Below are positions 1-9,800 of a DNA stretch of 64,000 bases, in pieces. The notes under the pieces are model-generated. The model saw only the letters and a list, made by a program, of their open reading frames with translations. It was not told where the DNA came from and ran no database searches. Within the stretch, counting starts at the first letter, position 1. The number at the start of each line of letters is the position of its first letter. Source of the DNA: Alligator mississippiensis (lineage: Eukaryota > Chordata > Crocodylia > Alligatoridae); assembly GCF_030867095.1 (NCBI RefSeq), contig NC_081824.1, positions 352,506,203-352,570,202 of the forward strand, written 5' to 3'. A program made the translations under genes and the position numbers.

Positions 1-299
1 GCCAGGGGATAGCCAACGGCAGAGCATGGAGCCGGAGGGGTGTAGGGGTGGCACACAGCTGCAGTGCAAAGCCGGTGGTGTACAGCGGGGGCTGTACGGC
101 ACTGTCCGCTGGGCCCCCCCAAAGCGCAGGACTTGGGGCAATTGTCCTGATTCACCCAGCCGAGGAACGGCCCTGGGTGGGAGGAACAACTCAGAGACAC
201 TCTCATGGACCCAGAGGGCCAGGATTTCCCTGTCCAGCTCCTTCTGTGCAAAAAATAAAGATGATTTCCTACCTCCGGGGACTTTTTAACATCTTTAAT
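1..299. other. upstream intergenic sequence, no gene recognised
   Basis: Moderately GC-rich sequence ahead of the TUBGCP3 CpG island. Short open frames occur on both strands but none resembles a known protein. AATAAA at about 254-259 could be a polyadenylation signal of a transcript entering from the left or part of a repeat. Nothing else supports an upstream gene end. Confidence 0.4.
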
Positions 300-415
300 T
301 TTTCCAATGCCTGATGAAGGGCCTTTGAGCCCGAAAGCTTGTAGAAAATGGGGCGGGGGGCTGTTGTTGCGATTTCCCAGTTGGTCTAATAAAAGGTATC
401 GTTTCTGAACCACGA
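300..415 (+). repeat. interspersed repeat with TGATGAAG...CGAAAGCTTGT motif
   Basis: The segment carries TGATGAAGGGCC, then GAGCCCGAAAGCTTGTAG, then GTTGGTCTAATAAAAGGTATC-type sequence. This motif order (TGATGAAG, CGAAAGCTT, TTGGTCTAATAAAAGG) is typical of a widespread amniote interspersed repeat. Relatives of the first part appear near 15495-15740 and 22010-22065. The family name could not be assigned without a repeat library. Confidence 0.6.
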
Positions 416-711
416 CTTGTAGATTTCTGCATTCCCTTGGCGGGCGGCGGCGCGGAGGACACGAGGCTGGGGCCACCTCGGGCGCTTCTCGCAAGGAGCC
501 GCAGCGGGAAGCGCGCCGGCCCGAGCCGGGCCGGGGCGTGAGCGGGGCGCGGAGGGACCCCGGCCCGGCCCTGAGGGCAGGTGAGGGCTGGCTGGCGGGG
601 GCCCGCTGGGGGGGCGGAACCTCCGACGCGGGTGCGCGCGGCGCGGGGGAAGGCGTTTGGGGCTGCGCGCAGGGGCATTGTGGGCGCTCGCTGCTTTGGG
701 CGGGCCGTGTT

Positions 712-722
712 AAAATGGCGCC
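712..722 (+). promoter_or_regulatory. YY1-like motif AAAATGGCGCC
   Basis: AAAATGGCGCC matches the YY1 core (AARATGGCGGC) except for one base near the end. Such sites usually sit at or just downstream of the start site in CpG-island promoters, which fits its position 74 bases ahead of the coding start. Confidence 0.5.
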
Positions 723-726
723 CTAG
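715..726 (+). promoter_or_regulatory. possible minimal upstream ORF (Met-Ala-Pro-stop)
   Basis: ATG GCG CCC TAG sits 70 bases before the TUBGCP3 start codon, with purine A at -3 and G at +4. If transcription begins upstream of 715, this three-codon reading frame would be in the 5' leader and could slightly reduce initiation at 796. It overlaps the YY1-like motif, so the ATG may simply be part of that DNA site. Confidence 0.3.
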
Positions 727-795
727 GTAACGGGCGGCGGCGGGGTGTGAGGTGTTGTGCTTACACGCGTGGGGGCAGTCGCTGGTGCGGCGAGG

Positions 796-871
796 ATGGC
801 GGGGCCGGATCAGAAGTCGCCCAACGTCCTGCTGCAAAACCTCTGCTGTCGCATCCTGGGCAAGAGCGAGG
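796..871 (+). CDS. TUBGCP3: TUBGCP3 exon 1 (coding part)
   Basis: Encodes residues 1-25 plus one base of codon 26, starting [16 protein letters not shown]. The start is set by an in-frame TGA at 748-750 with no ATG between it and 796, and by a good initiation context (A at -3, G at +4). The donor is GAG-G|GTAACG. The residues begin the N-terminal helical domain that binds MZT1 in the GCP3 family. A 5' UTR of unknown length precedes it. Confidence 0.97.
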
Positions 872-3800
872 GTAACGGCTGTCCCCCTTCCCCCGCGCGG
901 ATCCTGCCACGCTCTGCCTTCGTGAGCCGGACAAGCCCCTTGCACCGTGGGGAGGGTGGACAGTGCCCCCGGGCAGTGGGCTGAGCTTGCCCGTGACCCT
1001 GGGCCCTTGCGGGGGTGGCCGGGCCTTGTTGGAGGCTCTGCCCTGCCGGGAGGGTGAGAGAGGGCGGTAGCACAGCACAGGTGCGGGTCCCCCCTGCACA
1101 AGCCGGGCCTGCAGGGTTCTCTTGCTCCTGCTACGTGCAGGCAGCCGGGTGGGCCCAGGGCAGAGTGGGAAGTGTTTGTTTGTTTTTTGCCTGGGGAAGG
1201 CCCTGCCCTGCTTTTCTCTCCTACCGTGTGCAGGGGTAGGCTGGGTACCCCCTTGCACACACCTGCCCTTGGCTGGCTCCTGCAGGGGAAGGGCACTTGC
1301 CAGCTCTGGGGCAGCTCTGCACTGCCTTCAGGCTCTGAGCAGCAGCAGAATGAAACCAGCCGCCAGGTTCCACCCGGTGGGTGCCCTGGGCGAGGCTGCT
1401 GGGCTGTTAATAAGTTGTCTGTGACTGGAGATGCTTTGTCCATCTTTCCTCCTCCCTCCTGCCTTTGCCTGGGGGACTTCAGCCAAAATCACTTGTTTGC
1501 TGCCGGGGTGGTACCCTGATGATACAACCTTACCTGAGCGGAGAGGAATCTGCGTGCACCCATCTCAACAGATAGGATGTTTGCTGTATTACCTCCCCTG
1601 TGTTTCTGGAGGCATCATTCTTCCTAGGTTTGTTATATGAGATCCTGACCTGCTCTGGTTGACTTCTTCGTTAGCTTGCTCTGACTAAAGGGTGATGCCC
1701 AAAGGGTTACGCTCGTTGATAGTTATGTGCGGTCTGAAAGGGGCTTATGCACATACTTGTGCTTGTGTGTGCACTGGTGGCATTTTTTAAGTTGCTGTAC
1801 TTTCTTTAAGTACTGGGAATGTCAGGTGTCACCTAGCGTAATTTTTGCTTGGAGGGTTTTTGAGAGAAGTCTAGGAGAAGTTTGAATTTTCTCACCTTCG
1901 CTGAAGTGTTGAGAATGAGGGATAAAGATGTATTTAAAAACAAACAAACCCCAAAACAAAACATAAGACCAACCCCCTCCCTCTCCCTCTTCACAAAATA
2001 AAAATGATCAACAGGTTTTCCTGAAGATTCTGTCCAACTTAAAGGGTCATTTGTAAATCTTTTGAAGCATCATAACTGCCATGCTTCTGGAGTTGCCATG
2101 GTGTTTTTCCTAGATGAATGAAACGCATGTTTCTAATTAATGTGTTTGAAAACTAAGAATCCCTCTGAAGATTTTTGTCCAAAAAGTGTTAAGCCCTTAT
2201 GTGTGAGGTCTTTGTTAGTCAGTTTTACATGTGTCCTTTGCAGGCCAGTTTTCTTCTCCATAGTTCATCTGCAGCAGGATATGAGTAACCACCACTGCTT
2301 TCGGTTTGGAGATATTTGGATATCCTTTATGGAAGAATAAGGTCCCAGAACTACATATGTAAATTGCTTATAATTTGATTAAAATAAAGTTGATATTTCA
2401 GTTGATAACAGTATGTTTCCTAAATATAAACTGGATATTGCATATCATTTATGCAATAAACTTTTCTATTTAGAGCTGATTCTGAAAATAGCATTTGAAA
2501 TTTTAAGGCAATGGCAATATGAAGTTCTAAGTGCCGTTGCGTCTGTTTTCAGAGCTGTTGCTCTGTGGCACTCTGTGTTTAGATTTTTACTTTCCCAGCT
2601 AAATCCTTGAATGTGTGTATGTTGGTTTGTGTGCTTTATTTTTAAGAACACTTCTAGTCTGAGCACTTTTAGCTTACTGCTGTGGAGGAGGCACAACATA
2701 ATTCCCTTTTACCAATTAAAATGGAAAAGAAGGGAAGTATTTCAGTCGAGGTTGAAGTCCTGGGAACAGGGTTGGGTTGTATTGCCAAATTCTGAAGTTT
2801 GTCAGAGAATAAAAAGGATGGTCTCTTCTCTTTACTTTTCAAAATTGATACTAGTATTTTGGAAATGTTGGTCACAGTTCCACCACCCCTCCTCCCCCAG
2901 GCACCCTAGCTCTATTTTCTGTTTGTTGGTCTCAGCCTTTGGGGGAAAATAATCTTTTTTTATTTATTTTTTTTGGTCATTGTTTGTGAATGGGTACACT
3001 TAAACCAGGATGCAAGAGTTTTGTAGATGTTGATAGGGTACTTTAATCTTGTGTACATTTATTTCTAGTTAATTATACTGAGGAGGGGAGCTCAGGTTTG
3101 CCCCTGCAGCTCCTGACCCCTCAGGAAAGGGCCTATAAGAATGAAGACTTCCAAACAATGGTCTCCCTCAACAAAATGTTGTGGGCACTGTAGCCTTTGG
3201 ACAACTTTCCATTTAAAAATGGTACTTTTTGCAAATGACAGACCTACTGGAACTCCCTAGAACTGAGGGAAAATGCTCTTTGGGATTTGTGGGGGGGCGG
3301 GCGTCGGTTAAGCATTTCTGTTAGCTCTTCCTTATGTGAGACTTGGGAGGCACATGCACCTAAATACAACTAGAAAATAGCCAGGCACAAATCTTTAGCT
3401 TGTACCTCAAAACTCTTCAGGTTTTATTTGTTTGGATCAATATTAAACTGAAGCAGATAAAACACTTTAAGCACAGGAAGGGTAGGATATGTGTGCATAC
3501 TTAAGAGCTGTTTAGATAAGGCTTCTGCACTCATTTAGTAATGTGGACATATTTGTTTGCAAAGCGGATATAGCTAGCTCATGAAAAAGACCCAGATATG
3601 ATTTGACTATAATGTCAAAGTGCGTCCATAGGAAAATATTGAGTTGTGCCTAATGTGGCAGGGTCAGGTATAATAAGGACCAGTGTCTGGAAGCTGAAGC
3701 TAGAGGCATTGGAATTAGGAATTGCACACACATTTTTAGCAGGGTAATTAAGAACTGGCACAAACTATCGAGAGAAGTATTGAATTCTCAATTTCTTGAT

Positions 3801-6800
3801 ATATTAAGGTTCTTGAATAAATAACTTGGCCAAATGCAAGCTATTGGGCTAAATATAATTAGAGGTGGACCAATGCATCGGTCCGATATCGGATCAGTAC
3901 CAATATTAGGAAAATTGGCTGTATTGGAAATCGGTCTAGTGCGGCCGATTAATTTGGCTAATAAATGCTCGTTCATGTGCACAGTTACAGTGCAGCATGC
4001 AGGAAGTGAGGAATAGCTGTGTGCAGCTGGGAAGCCTGTTGTAGTGGAAGGGTTGTGTGGAGGCAGGGTGTGGAGCGTGCCCCCCCCCCCCCCCAAGTGA
4101 GGGAGAGGGCAGGGGCTGCCCAGCTGGGGTGGGGCATGGGACAGAGCTGTGGCTTATGGCAGAGGGGCCCTGTGCCCCTCGATCTGTGTGGGGTGGGCAG
4201 GCTGCAGCTGGGGCTGCACCGGGCTCTTCTTGATGGGGGCTGGGCTCGGGGTGGGGGCTATGGAGGGGGCTGCAGCCATCCCAGATTTCGCTGTAGCCCT
4301 GCTCCCAGCGCCGCTGCTGCTGTGTGCCTGGCACAGTCCCAGCTCAACACCCTGCCTCCACATATGCACTGGGAGAAGCCGGGGCTGTGCTGGGTGTGTG
4401 ATGGCAGTGGCACTGGGAGCGGGGCTACAGTGGAATTTGGGGTGGCTGCAGCCCCCTCCATAACCTCTGCCCTGAGTCCAGCCCCTACAGAGAAGAGTTG
4501 GGGCTGCAGCCTGCCTGCCCTGCCCCACCCCTCGCCGATTGGGGGGGGGGGGGGGGGGACACATACATCCTTCTCATTCCTCGCATTCTTGCCCTACAAA
4601 GAGCCATGGCTCTGTCCCGCGGCTGCCCGCCCCCCCCCCGGCTGGGCATCACCCGCCCCTGCCCTCTCCCTCACCATGGGGGGTGTTGATCTGCCTCCCC
4701 ACTATGCCCCTTCCCCCCCACTCCTCATCCACCGCATGGACTTACCAGCTGGATGCAGCTGTATCAGAAATCTGATTGGTGTCAGCCGATATGCCTTCTT
4801 AAATATCAGTATCGACCTAAAAAATCTCTATAGATGCACCCCTAAATATAATGGTTATTGGTTGAAATGTAATAGCTTGTGATAAACAGGATGTTGGACT
4901 AGATCACTGGTTAGAGTGGCAACCTTTTGTCAGATATGCCACTCTCTGCTGCTTTTCTTTCTGACTGCTTTGTGGTTCCCGGCTGATCTCCTGGTCTGCC
5001 TTCTGCTTCCTGCCCTGTTGGTTGCTGTGCTACCTGTTCTGTCCTTGATCTGCTTCCTGCCATTCACAGAGGCTGCCCATGCCCCTGGGGTTGCTCAGGC
5101 CGCAGGTTGACCACCCCTGGTCTAGATGATGTACTGGCCTTTTCTGATTTGTGATTCCATTTGTGTTCCAGAAGGTTTGTTAGACGTTCTTGTATTTCTT
5201 TTCAGTGTTTGCCTCTTACTTTGCTCTTCTTAAACCTAGACAAGTCCTAACAGGAATGAAGATGCAGTTTATACATTGATATCTGTCTACAGGGGCAGCA
5301 CTAGGATAATGTGGCATACAAGTACCTTCATTCTAATCTCACAACTTCAGAACTTTAAGAAGTTTGCTGGGTTTGATTGTTTTCTGGTGCTTTTTTATTT
5401 ATTTATTTATTTTTTTTTAAGTCCTTAAATTTTCCTGTTGTTTTTTTATTATAAGAAGTGTGTGGAATTTCTGGGGAAAAGCCCCCTGTAATTAGTTTGT
5501 GTGGATTTTTTTTGTTCTTTGGTTTATGGTGAAGGAGGCTGAGAGCAGATAGATCTCTGGATGCTGTCAGTGTTGGAATCTTTTGACTATTCCTTAAATG
5601 GTTGAAGATTTAGCCTATACAGTCCAGTCGGTTATCAGACTTGAATTTCCCAGTGTAATGCACCATCACAAGAATGCTGAACCATTGTGGAGAGGGGAGG
5701 GAACAACATTCCAGTGTAGGCTTCCACCCCCCTCCCCCCAAAAAAAACCCAAACAAACCAAAAAACAAACCAACAAAACACAAAAAAGGCCACATTATTC
5801 CTGATCTGAGGACAGAAAAGTCGGTACGTACTTGCCACACTGATATCTTTCCAGAAAGGTTTGTATTGGTCATCAGTTTTGAGGATTCTTGATGTGTAAC
5901 CTAATGAACAGTAAGGCAATTTTATGTCAGCTTGGTTTTAAATCCTCTTGGGTCTTACAAGTTAAGTTTGCTAGGTGCCAGGTCATTTTTCTGTTTCACT
6001 TTTACACAACACTAGGGCATTTATGTTTCTGGAGATCTTGCCTTTTTCAGATTAAATTTGAAATCAAGCCATAGGCTACCTATGGCCATTGCAGATCTGT
6101 GACCATTCTGATTTAGGAGACTTGGTTTTAGTGGACAAAAAACGCTTTATGGGATTTGTGCACATTCTGTGTTAAACTTCCTATTGCAGTTTCCATTAGA
6201 AAAAAGGTGTCTCTAACATCATCTATGCCTTTGATCTTGGGCACAGTCCTTCAAGATATCCCTTAGATCCATAATATTTCTTGACTTTGACAGGTAGTGA
6301 AATACGGATAGATGTAAGTTTGTGAATGCACTGGATGTTCATGCCATCCTTTAGAATTAATAGTGATGGAGAACCTATGATGGCCCAGGAAGGAGTTCCC
6401 TATTGGAAATTACATTTATGCATTTCACCCCCCCCACCTCCATTGGTGTTAATAATTTGTTTAATTACCAAATTTACTTGTCCCTTCTCTATAGTCCAGT
6501 GACCTTCATTATGTGTAGTGACTGAGTGCTCTGGTATACTTATGGTGCTTAGGCACTGCTTTTTTCTATTGTTAATAAAAATGTTTCTTCATGGTAATCC
6601 ATTTTCTGTCCAGGTGATTTTGTTGCTAAGTATCCCCCATGGGTTTTTTTTTTCTTCTCTGTCTTAACACTTCAGCACAGTATCCTTCTTTACATCCATC
6701 ATTTCTCAAGGCACTCCAAGATCTTATTTCACAGACCTCTTAGCACAGATGTTGCTTTCTCTGTGCTCCCACACATGAATAAGTGCCTTTCAAACACTTC

Positions 6801-9800
6801 TGAGAAGTAGGGAATATCTTTCTGGAGTTTGCAATCAAAGGATATACAAGTAGATAGGCACTAGTATCAATTGACCTTTTCTTATGTTCTATCACCTGAT
6901 CTTTCAGGTATACATCTGGCCTCCTATTTACTTTTTCAGTCCGTGGCTTTAAGTTTCTTTATGGCAGAAATGCATGTAAGGCTGCTAACAGATGCTTAGT
7001 GTAACTAATGTTGTCAGTCGTGTTGTGCTAGGCTGCCAAGCTTGCTTGCTGATGTCACAGATGTTCTAGAGCAGGGGCAGGCAATTATTTTGGCTGGAGG
7101 GCTGCTTAATGGGTTTTGGCGAGCTGTTGAGGGCCACAAGGGTAGCTCTGCCCCTTGACAGGTGCCCCGACCCCTGGTTGCCATCATGGGACCAGAAGTT
7201 TCTCCCCTTGTCCCCCAGAAGTACTCCTTTTGGGTAGGGAGGGTTGCCATCTTGGAAACAGATAAAACCAAATAATACACTAAAAGTCAAATACCTCCTA
7301 TAATGTATTTTATTTTATTACAAAAAATATTTTTGTCATGATTTTGTGTGTGTATGTGTATATGTATGTGTATATATATATGAGTGATTGCATAATAACT
7401 AAAAAATAAAGTCTTACTTGTGTTTTGTGAGGGAGGGGGTGTGGCTGTGTGTGTGGGGGGGCAATAAGGTATGGTGGGGGTGTGTTTGTGGGGGCAGGGT
7501 GTGGGAGGGTGAGGAGGATGTAGGGACCCCCCATATACTCCTCCTCCCCTCCCTCCCCCCCCCATTGTGCACAGCCTCTACATCTGGCGGCAGCAGCAGG
7601 CAGCGCGGACTAGGGGTGCTCATGGCCCCCACAGGTGCTGCCACCCAGCGGAGCATGGTTCCAGCCAGTGCTGCACATGGTGTCAAGGAGCGCACCCAGG
7701 CTGGCTTGCCTCTATTGCACTGAGCTTCCTGTGTAGCACATGCAGCTCCTGGCACTCGCATGCACCACTGGGAGAAGCCCCACACAGTGGAGCTGGCTCC
7801 CTTTGCCGCTCCCTGCCATGCAGATCCTAGGACTCTGCTGGAAATGGAGGGGAACCCTGCCCCCTGCTTCCTGGCGGAGTCCCGGGACCTGCACAGCAGG
7901 GAACGGCAAAGGCAGCTGGCTCCACTGTGCCAGGCTTCCCCAGTGATGTGTGGGTGCCAGGAGCTGTACTTGCACTGTGGGAAGCCCCATGCAATAGAGG
8001 CAAGTCAGCCTGGCTGCACTTCTTGTCACCATATGCAGCGCTGGGCACCAGTGTCTGCACAGGCCACGAGTACCTGCTGCTACCACTGGTGATTGGGGGG
8101 CTGTGCGCCATGGGGGGGAATGTGTGTGTGTGTGGGGGGGGGTCCCCCTCCTTCCTTCTCACCTACATCGTGTCCACCTGAGCTCTGGCTCCCTACATGG
8201 GGGCTCCATGGGGCTGGGGCAGGTGGCAGCATGCTCTGTGCTTCTGTCCAGCTGCAACTCCCCTCTGCCCCTATCCCTTCCCCTTCCCTACCTGGTGCCT
8301 AGATCAAGCAGAAAGCCGGGGAAGTGGAGCAGGTTCCTTGGCAGCTGCAGCAGTGGAGGCAGCAGCCCCACCTGGAAGCTGTGCGCTGGTTGGGCTGGGC
8401 CCTTCTGCCCACAAAGGTGGGAGTGAGGCGTGTGGGCTGGGTGGGGTACAATTAGTTGGTGGGTGCCCATGAGTTGGATGAAATTGCCTGTCAGGCTGAA
8501 TCTGGCCTGCAGGCCATATTTTGCCCACCCCTGTTCTAGAGGAACATCTATAAATGTGGCAGTAAGCATATTTGGAGGGTAAACCCTTGGAGCTAAACAC
8601 TAAGCATTTTGCTCTAGGATTGTGTATTAGTGCAAGATATGCTAGTACTGACCTAGCCATCTAACCATCCCTATGGAAATACAGGGCTCTGCTGAATTTT
8701 GCCTCCAGATGGATTCTGGATGGTGTTACTTCTGGTTTCTGATTTGCTTGGAGATGTGGAACTACACCCAAGAGACTGGGGAAGAAGCGAGGTGCCAGAC
8801 TTTGTTCCTGACCAACATGCCAACTGTACCCCCTTCATCAAACCAGATGGCATCAGTGTTGTTTGGATCACGAGGATTATAACATCTGAAATTAATTTAT
8901 CTGCATCTCTACCAATGTCATCTATGTCATCACTTGGTTATGGTGTCCCTCTGCTGTCTACAGCGGACAGACGAGGTGATCCCCGTGTGGTGGAATGAAT
9001 GACGTTAACACCAGAAAGACAGACAACTCCATGGCAGAACAGTTTTTACCTCCTTGGACAATCCATCGCTGACCTTAGAGTAGCTTTTGGATAAAAAGCT
9101 TTTAAAAATGAAATTGAATGGGAAATTCTAGAACAAGAAATCATCCATTGATTGGATTGTGATTAGTATGGCCTAAACCAAGACTAGATTTTTATTCCAT
9201 TATCTGTATGGGCTTTTATAAGCCCTATATCCCTCTATAGATTGACTGCTTTTTTTTCTCTTTCCTACCCCCTTGCCTGTCTCATAAGTGCTTCTTCCTT
9301 TCTTACCTCTCCCCTCCCCTACCTTTTGTATTCCAGTCAATGCTTTCTGTTTAGCAGCTCTGCTTCCTGCAGTTCCTTCACAGCACCAGTTGAAGCCACT
9401 GCTTAAGAAAACTTTCTCTACATCTCTGATTTTATTTAGTCTGTAAAGGTGCAAATCCACCCTGCCTTTTGTCTGCCTCAAAACTAACATGGCTACTCTG
9501 CTAGGTAACCAGTGGCCATAAATAACACTGTGGATAAGGTCATAGTGGCTATATCATTTGAATCTGGTATGGTTTATTAGTTTGGTAAATAGGAGAGGTG
9601 TTTAAAAATAAATTGGAGAAAGATGAGCCCTTGTCATGCGTTTCCATGAAAGGAAGGAGAATAAAAAGTGAAATTGTGTGGGTATGTCCAAGTAATGCTT
9701 CACCGTGTGCTTCCCATACATTATTTTCACTATAGTAGATGAAATTCATACAGCAGTGGCTCTTAACCTCTGCTGGCCTACAGGCAAAAACACTTAGTAA

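Larger units (their letters stand above)
420..1030 (+). promoter_or_regulatory. TUBGCP3: CpG island and promoter of TUBGCP3
   Basis: A CpG-dense block surrounds exon 1, in sharp contrast to the AT-rich introns. It contains GGGCGGG-type Sp1 boxes (for example near 698-704), CGGCGGCGG runs and no TATA box at a usual spacing. This is the architecture of a housekeeping gene with dispersed start sites, as expected for a centrosomal gene. The exact transcription start cannot be read from the sequence. Confidence 0.8.

Noticed and set aside
254..259. AATAAA as the polyadenylation site of an upstream gene
   Set aside because: There is no coding sequence before it in the window and it sits next to an interspersed repeat. 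One hexamer is not enough evidence.
295..1443. Long minus-strand open frame of 382 codons over the CpG island
   Set aside because: It overlaps the promoter and exon 1 in GC-rich DNA where stops are rare, has Pro/Arg/Ala-rich composition and no domain. It is a compositional artefact.
4019..4882. Plus-strand open frame of 287 codons
   Set aside because: It lies across the fold-back hAT element, runs through homopolymers and has mirror frames on the other strand; no protein family is recognisable.
7414..8426. Cluster of overlapping frames on both strands around 7.4-8.4 kb
   Set aside because: All fall in the inverted-repeat core of the 7072-8533 element; the frames on one strand mirror those on the other.
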